From NCBI GenBank assembly GCA_965261645.1, contig CBDHDJ010000002.1, forward strand, positions 992,001-1,056,000: 64,000 bases of DNA, given 5' to 3'. A program made the translations under genes and the position numbers. The notes beneath the pieces are model-generated. The model saw only the letters and a program-made list of their open reading frames with translations. It had not been told where the DNA came from and made no database searches. Every line of letters begins with the position of its first letter. Positions within the stretch are counted from its first letter, which is position 1. Shown in pieces: positions 25,779 through 33,339 of this stretch. This stretch comes from CBDHDJ01 sp965261645. Its GTDB lineage: Bacteria > Pseudomonadota > Alphaproteobacteria > SHVV01.

Positions 25779-27227
25779 GGTCGTGTCCCAGGACGTGGTG
25801 TAGGAGTTGTTGGAGCCTCTGTTAGCTGTGGGTAGGCGGCTTGCCGTAGCGACCGCCGAGAGTCTGGCGTAGGCAAGCCGGCTATCCACAGCGGAGGCCA
25901 TCGCGGTTCCGGTTTAGGGTTGGGCTAGTGCAAACCAACCTGACCCGAAGGAGAACCACGATGACCCAGGACATGATGACCCTGCGCGCGCTTTTGGAGA
26001 AGAGCTCCGATGCCGATCTGCTTCGCGAGATGATCGGCTTCACGGCCGAGCGGCTGATGGCACTGGAGGTTGAGGGCCTGACCGGCGCCGGGCACGGCGA
26101 GCGCTCGGCGGATCGTATCACCCACCGCAACGGCTACCGCGACCGGTCCTGGGAGACGCGGGCCGGCACGGTGGAGCTGAAGATCCCGAAGCTGAGGAAG
26201 GGAAGCCACTTCCCGGGCTTCCTGGAGCCGCGGCGGATGGCCGAGAAGGCGCTGGCTGCGGTGATCCAGGAGGCCTACATCCAGGGGGTGTCGACCCGCT
26301 CGGTCGACGATCTGGTTCAGGCGATGGGGATGTCGGGCGCCTCCAAGAGCCAGGTCTCCAGGCTGTGCGGCGAGATCGACGATAAGGTCAACGGCTTCCT
26401 CGATCGACCGCTGGAGGGCGACTGGCCCTATCTGTGGCTCGACGCCACCTACGTGAAGGTGCGCCAGACCGGACGCATCGTCTCGGTCGCGGTGACCGTG
26501 GCTGTGGCCGTCAAGGACCAAGGCCGCCGCGAGGTCCTGGGCGTGGCGATCGGCGCGTCGGAGGCCGAGACCTTCTGGACCGAGTTCCTGCGCTCGCTGG
26601 CCCGGCGCGGGCTGCGCGGCGTGAAGCTGGTGATCTCCGACGACCACAAGGGCCTGAAGGCCGCCGCGAGCCGGATCCTCGGCGCCACATGGCAGCGCTG
26701 CCGCGTGCACTTCGCCCGCAACCTGCTGGCCCATGCCGGCCGCCAGGGCCGGCGCGTCGTCTCCGCCTTCGTCGCCACCGCCTTCGCCCAGGAGGACGCC
26801 GACAGCGCGAAGGCCCAGTGGCGTCAGGTCGCCGACCAGCTCAGGCCCAAGGTGCCCAAGCTGGCAGTTCTCATGGACGAAGCCGAGCACGACGTCCTCG
26901 CCTACATGAGCTTCCCCAGGGAGCACCGCCAGAAATTGCACTCCACAAACCCGATCGAACGGCTCCATGCCGAGGTCAAGCGTCGCACCAACGTCGTCGG
27001 TATCTTTCCCAACGAAGCCGCCATCACACGGCTCGTCGGCGCTATCCTTCTCGAGCAGAACGATGAGTGGGCCGTCTCAAGGAGATACATGACGCTGGAA
27101 TCAATCGCTCCGCTGAGCGATGGTGTCCCCATCACGCTGCCCACCGTGGCAGCCTGAACGTCCCGGCCCTACCCGCCGGGAGCCGCGTAGAGCGCAACGC
27201 TCTTACACCACGCGCCGGGACACGACC
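25779..27227 (+). mobile_element. IS256-family element
   Basis: The ends are inverted repeats: GGTCGTGTCCCAGGACGTGG from 25779 and, on the other strand from 27227, GGTCGTGTCCCGGCGCGTGG; both continue TGTA. A direct repeat tacccgg flanks it (25771–25777 and 27228–27234; the eighth base differs), consistent with the 8-bp duplication usual for IS256. One intact transposase lies inside. It splits a trypsin-like peptidase gene. Confidence 0.92.
25961..27157 (+). CDS. IS256-family transposase
   Basis: This is a 398-residue mutator-type DDE transposase. Catalytic Asp residues are in WPYLWLDATYVKVRQ (about residue 160) and KLVISDDHKGLKAAA (about 225). The family motif around the third acidic residue is LHSTNPIERLHAEVKRRTNV (about 330), followed by VVGIFPNEAAITRLVGA. 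The ATG at 25961 is preceded by GAAGGAGAACC, an excellent ribosome binding site, so the upstream in-frame TTG is not used. The gene is intact. Confidence 0.95.
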   Translation: MTQDMMTLRALLEKSSDADLLREMIGFTAERLMALEVEGLTGAGHGERSADRITHRNGYRDRSWETRAGTVELKIPKLRKGSHFPGFLEPRRMAEKALAAVIQEAYIQGVSTRSVDDLVQAMGMSGASKSQVSRLCGEIDDKVNGFLDRPLEGDWPYLWLDATYVKVRQTGRIVSVAVTVAVAVKDQGRREVLGVAIGASEAETFWTEFLRSLARRGLRGVKLVISDDHKGLKAAASRILGATWQRCRVHFARNLLAHAGRQGRRVVSAFVATAFAQEDADSAKAQWRQVADQLRPKVPKLAVLMDEAEHDVLAYMSFPREHRQKLHSTNPIERLHAEVKRRTNVVGIFPNEAAITRLVGAILLEQNDEWAVSRRYMTLESIAPLSDGVPITLPTVAA

Positions 27228-27587
27228 TACCCGGTGGGGCCGATACCGCAGTAAAAATTCGATAGCTGTGACGCCGCCTCAAGACAGGCTTGAACAACGT
27301 GATCAGCAGTCACTCCATACGACATCGCAATGCCGGTCACGAAGAAGGTGGAGCCATTTCTGAATAGGGTCCGATTATCTGCGTCGCGGTCGGTCCAGAA
27401 CAGCGGGGCTGCATAACTGGAGATAGCTTCGAGAGAGGCCTTGCCTAAATCACCAGCGACCAGACGCTTCGCTTCCTCTTCGGAGATGATCTTCGTTGAT
27501 GTAGGCTGCATTGATGCTCCTTATGCCCCCTCACAAGTTGGCATTCCGCATGATAAATTCAACGTGCCGAAAAAGAGGGCCCTCCTG

Positions 27588-29651
27588 ATGCAGAGCCGGT
27601 GGCGCGACGAGGATGCGGACGGGTTGGTCGCGGCGTACACGGCGGAGGGCATCAACCGGGACCCCGCGCTCCGCGTTTACACCTCGCGCTTGTTGGGTCG
27701 TGATCCGCACCTCGTCCTGCATGGTGGCGGCAATACCTCGGTCAAGACCGCGATGCCCGACCTCGCCGGGGACGACGTCGAGGTGCTGTGCGTCAAGGGC
27801 TCGGGCTGGGATCTGGCGGACATCGAGCCGCCCGGCCTGCCGGCGCTGCGGCTCGCCCTGCTCCGCAAGCTCGTTGCGCTCGAATCGCTCAGCGATGAGA
27901 ACATGGTCAACCTGCAGCGCGGCCAGTTGCTCGATTCAACTTCGCCCAACCCCTCGGTCGAGACGTTGCTGCACGCGTTCCTGCCCGACAAATTCGTCGA
28001 TCATACCCATGCCAACGCCGTGCTGGCGGTGACCGATCAACCGGACGGCGCGGAGCGCTCAGCAGAGCTCTACGACGGCCGGGCGGCGGTTGTGCCGTAT
28101 GTGAAGCCGGGCTTCGCGCTGGCCAAGCTGGCGGCCGAGGTGCACGACGAGAACCCGGGCCTCGAGGGCCTCATCCTGCTCAAGCACGGCATTTTCAGCT
28201 TCGGCGCGGACGCGCGCGACGCCTACGAGCGCATGATCGACTTGGTCACGCTCGCGGAAGCTCATCTCGAAGGTGCCTCGCGGACCCATTTCGTGAGCGC
28301 CGCGATACCTACGAGGCTCGCCCCTCTGTCCGAGGTTGCTCCCATCCTGCGCGGCGCCCTCGCCGAATGCACGGACGCCAAGGAGGGGCTGTGGCGGCGC
28401 CAAGTGCTCGCATTCCGCCGGAGCGAGGCGATCCTCGCTTATGTGAACGGTGCGGAACTCGCGCGGTATAGCCAGGTGGGCGTGGTCACGCCGGACCACA
28501 CCATCCGCACCAAGAACTGGCCGCTTGTGGTGCCCGCGCCGGAGGCCGGCACGCTCGATGACTTCGCCGCAGCCCTCGGCGCCGCGGTGGATGCATTCGT
28601 TCAGCGTTATCACGATTATTCCCAGCGCCACAACGCCCGCGCGGCAGTTTCCAAGGTCGCGCTCGATCCCCTGCCGCGGGTGATCCTCGCGCCGGGTCTC
28701 GGGCTGGTGGGCTTGGGCAAGTCGGCCAAGGACGCCCGAATCGCCGCCGACATCGCCGAGGCGACCATCGAAGTGATCAGCGCCGCCGAGGCGGTCGGGC
28801 GCTTCGCACCGGTCTCCGAGTCCGACATGTTCGACATCGAGTACTGGTCCCTCGAACAGGCCAAGCTGGGCAAAGGCGGAGAAGCGCCCTTCGCCCGTCA
28901 CGTCGTGCTGGTGACCGGCGCGGGCGGCGGTATCGGTGCGGCGACGGCGCGCGCCTTCGCCTTACGCGGCGCCGAACTTGTGTTGATCGATCGCGATGGC
29001 GCGGCCGTCGAGGACGTGGCGAAAACCCTCGGCGGCAATGCGCTTGCGATCGCCTGCGATGTCACCGACCCGGCGTCCGTGCGCGCCGCCTTCGATCGCG
29101 CGTGCGAGAGCTTCGGCGGCGTCGATATCGTGGTCTCCAACGCTGGCGCGGCGTGGCAGGGCAAGATCGGCGAGGTAGCGGAGGTCGATCTACGCGCGAG
29201 CTTCGAGCTCAACTTCTTCGCCCACCAAGACGTGGCGCAAAACGCGGTGCGCATCATGCGGGCACAGGGTACCGGCGGCGTGCTCTTGTTCAACGCTTCC
29301 AAGCAGGCGGTCAATCCCGGGCCCGATTTCGGTCCCTACGGCGCGCCCAAGGCGGCGACCATGTTCCTCGCCCGGCAATACGCGCTCGATCACGGCGCCG
29401 AGGGCATCCGCTCCAACGCCGTCAATGCGGACCGGGTGCGAACCGGGCTCTATACCGAAGGACTGCTGGAAGCGCGCGCGGCGGCCCGCGGCCTCTCGGT
29501 CGAGGACTATCTCGCCGGCGGCAATCTACTCAAGCGCGAGGTGACGGCCGAAGACGTGGCGGAGGCCTTCGTCAGCCTCGCGCTCGCGCGCAAGACGACG
29601 GGCGCCGTCTTGACCGTGGATGGCGGCAACATCGCGGCGGCGATGCGTTAG
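27588..29651 (+). CDS. Fused class II aldolase / short-chain dehydrogenase
   Basis: This is a 687-residue two-domain enzyme. Residues 1–380 form a class II aldolase (LVLHGGGNTSVKT, the metal-binding FVDHTHANAVLAVT and LKHGIFSFG). Residues about 435–687 form an SDR with the cofactor motif TGAGGGIGAATA, NAG, a catalytic YGAPK and the NAA-type tail GAVLTVDGGNIAAAM. The overall plan matches the rhamnulose-1-phosphate aldolase/alcohol dehydrogenase fusions (TIGR02632-like), which cleave a 1-phosphoketose to dihydroxyacetone phosphate and an aldehyde and then oxidise or reduce the aldehyde. Its nearest functional genes are mtnP–apt–mtnA, so methylthioribulose-1-phosphate or 5-deoxyribulose-1-phosphate is a plausible substrate; that is inference. 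Confidence 0.85.
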   Translation: MQSRWRDEDADGLVAAYTAEGINRDPALRVYTSRLLGRDPHLVLHGGGNTSVKTAMPDLAGDDVEVLCVKGSGWDLADIEPPGLPALRLALLRKLVALESLSDENMVNLQRGQLLDSTSPNPSVETLLHAFLPDKFVDHTHANAVLAVTDQPDGAERSAELYDGRAAVVPYVKPGFALAKLAAEVHDENPGLEGLILLKHGIFSFGADARDAYERMIDLVTLAEAHLEGASRTHFVSAAIPTRLAPLSEVAPILRGALAECTDAKEGLWRRQVLAFRRSEAILAYVNGAELARYSQVGVVTPDHTIRTKNWPLVVPAPEAGTLDDFAAALGAAVDAFVQRYHDYSQRHNARAAVSKVALDPLPRVILAPGLGLVGLGKSAKDARIAADIAEATIEVISAAEAVGRFAPVSESDMFDIEYWSLEQAKLGKGGEAPFARHVVLVTGAGGGIGAATARAFALRGAELVLIDRDGAAVEDVAKTLGGNALAIACDVTDPASVRAAFDRACESFGGVDIVVSNAGAAWQGKIGEVAEVDLRASFELNFFAHQDVAQNAVRIMRAQGTGGVLLFNASKQAVNPGPDFGPYGAPKAATMFLARQYALDHGAEGIRSNAVNADRVRTGLYTEGLLEARAAARGLSVEDYLAGGNLLKREVTAEDVAEAFVSLALARKTTGAVLTVDGGNIAAAMR

Positions 29652-29715
29652 GCACGCAATCCATACACTTCCAACGTCCGCCTATAGTGAAGAGCGGACA
29701 CATTGATTGGAGTCG

Positions 29716-30606
29716 TTATCCGCTTTTTGGCAACAGCGCCTCGAATAAAGCCGAGATTTCCTTCTCGCGATAACCGGACTCCATTGCTTTTTCGAAATTG
29801 CGCATCAAAGCGGTTGGTAGCGTATCGTCAACGCCAAGTTTCCGACAAAGATCCAAGGAAAGGGCAAAGGAGCGCGCCCACTCTTCGAGCGTGGCCTGAT
29901 CGCCGTCGAGATTGCGATCGGCGATCATAGACCCCAGGTGCTCCAATCGCTCGGGAAAAACGGGCATGTGCCCGATCACGACACGGGTGTACGCCTCGAT
30001 CGAGAATCCGCTGGCGTGGGCAAGCGCTGCGCCTTGAATAAACCCTTGCGTCATGGCGTAGGCGAAGACGTAGAAGGATTTGTCAAAATCGTAGGCGGCA
30101 CCAGTCGTCTTACTCACGTGTTCGGGGTATCCGAATACCGAAAGGAAATCTTTGTTGGCATTAAATATCCTCATGGGGCCCGAGCAGATCAAGGTTGCTG
30201 CAGTGTTCCTCACATCATTTGGCAGCCCCATGATCGAACATTCCAGATAGTCGATATTTTGTGTTTCAGCCCAGCTCGCTATCTGACGAGATTCCTCTGC
30301 CGTTATGACGCCGAGCTGCGCGAGAAGTTTTCCTTCAAGCGCTTTGGCGACAGCATCGTTCTGAATGACAGATACCGTAGCGGCGTGGTCGGCGACACAG
30401 ACGATGGTGATGTCAGACACCTGCACCGCCTCGGCGGCACTCTTCACTGCTGTTGCTCCGCGTTTCACCAGCGGTACTGATTTAGAGGGTGTCCGATTCC
30501 ACACGGTGACTGAAAACCCAGCCGACAGGAGTGCCTCTGCGAGTGCAGAACCCATGTTGCCAAGTCCGAGCACCGCAACCGTTTTTGTATCGTCAACATC
30601 AGCCAT
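29716..30606 (-). CDS. NAD(P)-dependent oxidoreductase, imine-reductase-like
   Basis: This 296-residue protein has an N-terminal Rossmann domain (VAVLGLGNMGSALAEALLSAG, read as VAVLGLGNMGSAL; then VTVWNRTPSKSVPLVKRGA) of the beta-hydroxyacid dehydrogenase superfamily. The all-helical C-terminal part (LECSIMGLPNDVRNTAATLI; MTQGFIQGAALAHASGFS) is closer to imine reductases/reductive aminases than to 3-hydroxyisobutyrate dehydrogenase, since no clear catalytic Lys motif is visible. The ATG at 30606 follows an AGAGGGG ribosome binding site. The gene is richer in A/T than its neighbours and may be acquired. The substrate is unknown. Confidence 0.8.
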   Translation of the reverse strand: MADVDDTKTVAVLGLGNMGSALAEALLSAGFSVTVWNRTPSKSVPLVKRGATAVKSAAEAVQVSDITIVCVADHAATVSVIQNDAVAKALEGKLLAQLGVITAEESRQIASWAETQNIDYLECSIMGLPNDVRNTAATLICSGPMRIFNANKDFLSVFGYPEHVSKTTGAAYDFDKSFYVFAYAMTQGFIQGAALAHASGFSIEAYTRVVIGHMPVFPERLEHLGSMIADRNLDGDQATLEEWARSFALSLDLCRKLGVDDTLPTALMRNFEKAMESGYREKEISALFEALLPKSG

Positions 30607-30955
30607 TTGCGCTACCCCTCTTTGTTGGACTGGCTTCCTCGGACCACGCGGGTTGGGCTTGCTGTTGCATTCCATCCATCCGTTACAGTTCGGGAAATTA
30701 GGTTAAGCCTTGGACTCAAGGAGCCGTGTCGTGGGCAACGCGTTCGACGACCATGCCCTCGTCCGCCACCCAATGAGGCCATCCATGAGCACGAGGTGGC
30801 TACCATATTCCCAACGCATCGAACGTCCGCTTCGGGTCAAAACCGGGCATCTTCTCGTCGCGGTACATTTGTGAGTCCACGACGTAGTCACCTTGACGAA
30901 AAAACGGGGCTGCCCGAGCGGCCCCGTTGTCGTGTTGGTGGATCCGAATGCGGCG
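30607..30955. other. 349-bp intergenic stretch
   Basis: The stretch lies between the start of the oxidoreductase gene and the stop of the dienelactone hydrolase gene. It holds the terminator of the latter (30899–30928). Short open stretches exist on both strands but none has a start with a ribosome binding site or a recognisable protein motif. It should also contain the oxidoreductase promoter, which I could not place with confidence. Confidence 0.5.
30899..30928 (-). terminator. Rho-independent terminator of the dienelactone hydrolase gene
   Basis: On the minus strand, AACGGGGC (30928–30921) and GCCCCGTT (30910–30903) form an eight-base stem around a ten-base loop, ending in a T run (30904–30899). 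It lies 28 bp beyond the stop of the gene at 30956–31624. Confidence 0.88.
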
Positions 30956-31624
30956 CTAGCTCAGATTTCCGGCGAACAGCGCCAGTGAGCGCTCCCGCGC
31001 CTGAGCCGAGGATGCGGCTTCGTAGGATGCCCGCTCATCGCAGTTGAAGCCATGATCGGCCGGATAGACGTGGACCTGCACGTCGGGGTGCTGCGAGCGC
31101 ACCTTCGCGACATCGTCATCGAGCGGGATGTAGGAGTCCTTCTCGCCGAAATGGCAGATCGTCGGGCAGGTCGGATTTTCGGCGGCGTACTGCCCGATCG
31201 AGCCGCCGTAATAACTTGACGCCGCGGCCATATCGAGGCGGCAGGCGGCAAGCCAGGTGATGAGACCGCCCCAGCAGTAGCCGACGATACCGACCTCGCC
31301 GGGCCCGCCGAGGTGGTCGGCCGAGGCCTTGACGTCGAGCAGCGCGTTATCGAGGTTCGCGGCGCCCATCAGCTTGAACGCCTCCTCGAGTGCGGCATCG
31401 TCATAGCCGAGCTCGACACCGCGCTCAACGCGGTCGAACAAGGCCGGCGCGACGGCGTGATAGCCGTCGGCGGCGTAACCATCGCAAACGTTCCGGATGT
31501 GGCTGTTGACGCCGAAGATTTCCTGGACGACGACGATGCGGCCCTTCGCTTCGCCCGCCGCCTTCGCTTCGTAGGCGGCGAACGTATGGCCGTCGCTCGC
31601 CGTCAGATTGATGATCTCACCCAT
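30956..31624 (-). CDS. Dienelactone hydrolase family protein
   Basis: This 222-residue alpha/beta hydrolase has the Cys nucleophile in VGIVGYCWGGLITW (about residue 118), the acidic residue in HFGEKDSYIPLDD (about 165) and the His in YPADHGFNCDE (about 197). The N-terminal VVVQEIFGVNSHIRNVCDGYA is also typical. Family members hydrolyse dienelactone in chloroaromatic breakdown, but many cluster members act on other lactones or esters, so the substrate is open. The ATG at 31624 (MGEIINLTASDG) is the family-like start; AGGGGGAGACC lies upstream. A terminator follows the gene. Confidence 0.9.
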   Translation of the reverse strand: MGEIINLTASDGHTFAAYEAKAAGEAKGRIVVVQEIFGVNSHIRNVCDGYAADGYHAVAPALFDRVERGVELGYDDAALEEAFKLMGAANLDNALLDVKASADHLGGPGEVGIVGYCWGGLITWLAACRLDMAAASSYYGGSIGQYAAENPTCPTICHFGEKDSYIPLDDDVAKVRSQHPDVQVHVYPADHGFNCDERASYEAASSAQARERSLALFAGNLS

Positions 31625-31706
31625 GGTCTCCCCCTGCGGTCGTGGGTTTTCGTTCATCCGACTATACCATCGCCACGCGGTGCGAGCACCCGGCGAAAGG
31701 GTCCTA

Positions 31707-32855
31707 GTGGATTGATCGGATCGAAAGAGTCCGATTTGGGATTCAGTATTGTGCCGTGGCGTGCGAGTCTGGCACATGCGCGGCGGAATCTCCTTCACTG
31801 TATCGGCCGGCGACGGTCAGCGATTGCGCGCGATCGTCGCGGACCCCAAGAGCCCGCAGAAGCACGTCTGGCGGGCGCGTATTGTCCTTCTGAGCGGCGC
31901 GGGTCTGGGTACCTCGGCGATCATGGGCGAGACCGACAAGTCCAAGACCTGCGTGTGGCGCTGGCAGGAGCGCTTCATGCACGAGGGCGTCGGCGGCCTG
32001 CTTCGCGACAAGTCCCGCCCGCCGGGCAAGGCGCCGATCGCGCCTGATCGCGTCGCCTGGATCGTCCGTCAGACGCAGCAACCGCCGCCGCACGAGGCAA
32101 CCCACTGGACGCTGCGCGCGATGGCCAAGGCGGCCGGCGTCGCCGCGTCGACGGTGCAGGCGATCTGGAAAGCCCACGGCCTCAGCCCGCACCGCTGGCG
32201 GAACTTCAAGCTCTCGAACGACCCGGCCTTCGCCGAGAAGCTCGCCGATATCGTCGGCTTGTATGTCGATCCACCGGCCCATGCGGTGGTGCTGTCGATC
32301 GACGAGAAGTCGCAGATCCAAGCACTCGACCGCACCCAGCCCGGCCTGCCGATGAAGAAGGGCCGCGCCGGCACCATGACCCATGACTACAAACGCCACG
32401 GCACGACCACGCTGTTCGCGGCGCTCAACATTCTGGATGGAACGGTCATCGGGCAGAACATGCAGCGCCACCGCCATCAGGAGTTCATCCGCTTCCTCAA
32501 CCGCATCGAGCGCGAGGTGCCGGCGGACAAGGCCATCCACGTGATCCTCGACAATTACGCGGCGCACAAGAAGGACAAGGTCAGCGCCTGGCTCGACCGT
32601 CATCCACGCTGGACTTTCCACTTCACGCCAACCTCGTGTTCGTGGCTCAATGCCGTCGAGGGCTTCTTTGCCAAACTCACGCGGCGCAGGCTCAAGCACG
32701 CTATCTTCCATTCCCTCGTCGATCTCCAGGCCGCCATCAATCGCTTCGTCCGTGAATACAATGCCGCCAACCCACAACCATTCATCTGGAAAGCACATCC
32801 CGATGACATCATCGCCGCACGAAACCGAGGGTTCCAAACGTTGAAATCAATCCAC
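31707..32855 (+). mobile_element. IS630-family element B
   Basis: The element is flanked by TA at 31705–31706 and 32856–32857. The ends are perfect inverted repeats over GTGGATTGAT; counting the flanking CTA, 13 bases match (CTAGTGGATTGAT). It is 1149 bp long with a single intact transposase. It lies at the 3' end of the MaoC gene, whose stop TAG is formed by the TA target; removal of the element leaves the same stop. Confidence 0.92.
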
Positions 32856-32858
32856 TAG
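31776..32858 (+). CDS. IS630-family transposase (intact)
   Basis: This is a 360-residue transposase read from ATG 31776 (MRGGISFTVSAGD). A TTG nine codons upstream is possible. The N-terminal part has two helix-turn-helix segments (TSAIMGETDKSKTCVWRWQERF, read as SAIMGETDKSKTCVWRW; AAGVAASTVQAIWKAHGL). The DDE triad is at VVLSIDEKSQIQAL, HVILDNYAAHKK and SWLNAVEGFFAKLTRRR. The stop codon TAG includes the TA of the target site. No frameshift is present, unlike the other two IS630 copies in the window, to which it is not closely similar. Confidence 0.94.
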   Translation: MRGGISFTVSAGDGQRLRAIVADPKSPQKHVWRARIVLLSGAGLGTSAIMGETDKSKTCVWRWQERFMHEGVGGLLRDKSRPPGKAPIAPDRVAWIVRQTQQPPPHEATHWTLRAMAKAAGVAASTVQAIWKAHGLSPHRWRNFKLSNDPAFAEKLADIVGLYVDPPAHAVVLSIDEKSQIQALDRTQPGLPMKKGRAGTMTHDYKRHGTTTLFAALNILDGTVIGQNMQRHRHQEFIRFLNRIEREVPADKAIHVILDNYAAHKKDKVSAWLDRHPRWTFHFTPTSCSWLNAVEGFFAKLTRRRLKHAIFHSLVDLQAAINRFVREYNAANPQPFIWKAHPDDIIAARNRGFQTLKSIH

Positions 32859-33325
32859 CCCCTCCCTTGGTCCCCCTGTTCCGGGCGGCGTAGGAAGAAC
32901 GCCAAGTTGATCATGGTCATGACCACGTCGTCGTTCTGGTTGCGGACGGTCTGGCTGAACCGGATGAGACCCCGGTCGGGTTTGGATTTGGACGGAGTCT
33001 TGTCGATGACCTCGGTGCGCACGCGAAGCGTATCGCCGGGCCTGACCGGCTTGAGCCAGCGAATCTCGCCGACACCCGGCGAAGCGATGGTCGCGGCGCC
33101 ATCGAGGAAGGCCTCGACCATCATGCGCATCGCTAGCGCGCAGGTATGCCAGCCGCTCGCGACGAGACCGCCGAAGGCGCTGTCTTTGGCCGCTTCAGGG
33201 TCGAGGTGGAAGAACTGCGGGTCGAACTCGCGGGCGAAACGGATGATGTCGTCGGCGCTGAGCGTGCGCCCGCCATATTCATGCGCCTCGCCGATCTCGA
33301 AGTCTTCGTAGAATCTGGTCGTCAT
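32855..33325 (-). CDS. MaoC-like (hotdog-fold) dehydratase family protein
   Basis: This 156-residue hotdog-fold protein has the hydratase-2 signature region: FEIGEAHEYGGRTLSADDII, then the catalytic Asp/His stretch FAREFDPQFFHLDPEAA (about residues 30–48), AFGGLVASGWHTCALAMRMM and a C-terminal TVRNQNDDVVMTMINLAFF. Such proteins hydrate or dehydrate acyl-CoA thioesters. The ATG at 33325 is chosen; an in-frame TTG at 33343 is possible. Its stop TAG coincides with the TA target of IS630 element B, so the C-terminus (QGDQGRG) is probably original. It lies 14 bp downstream of ychF. Confidence 0.88.
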   Translation of the reverse strand: MTTRFYEDFEIGEAHEYGGRTLSADDIIRFAREFDPQFFHLDPEAAKDSAFGGLVASGWHTCALAMRMMVEAFLDGAATIASPGVGEIRWLKPVRPGDTLRVRTEVIDKTPSKSKPDRGLIRFSQTVRNQNDDVVMTMINLAFFLRRPEQGDQGRG

Positions 33326-33339
33326 CACCGGCCGTCGCG

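Larger units (their letters stand above)
25251..27511 (-). pseudogene. Trypsin-like serine peptidase, split in frame by IS256
   Basis: The N-terminal part (ATG at 27511) carries the catalytic His context FFVTGIAMSYGVTADHVV. The C-terminal part ends with DFGGMSGGPMLTVLENNG, the GxSGGP motif of the nucleophile. The two reading frames join exactly across the element if one copy of the duplicated tacccgg is kept: ...GIGPTG–YDGVAREF. The restored protein is 267 residues. No signal peptide is visible. Base composition is lower in GC than in the neighbours, suggesting an acquired gene. The whole-gene loss is due only to the insertion; no other lesion was seen. Confidence 0.85.

Noticed and set aside
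29652..29715. Bidirectional terminator between the aldolase and the oxidoreductase genes
   Set aside because: Only a five-base inverted repeat (tccgc / gcgga) with a long loop and no T run.
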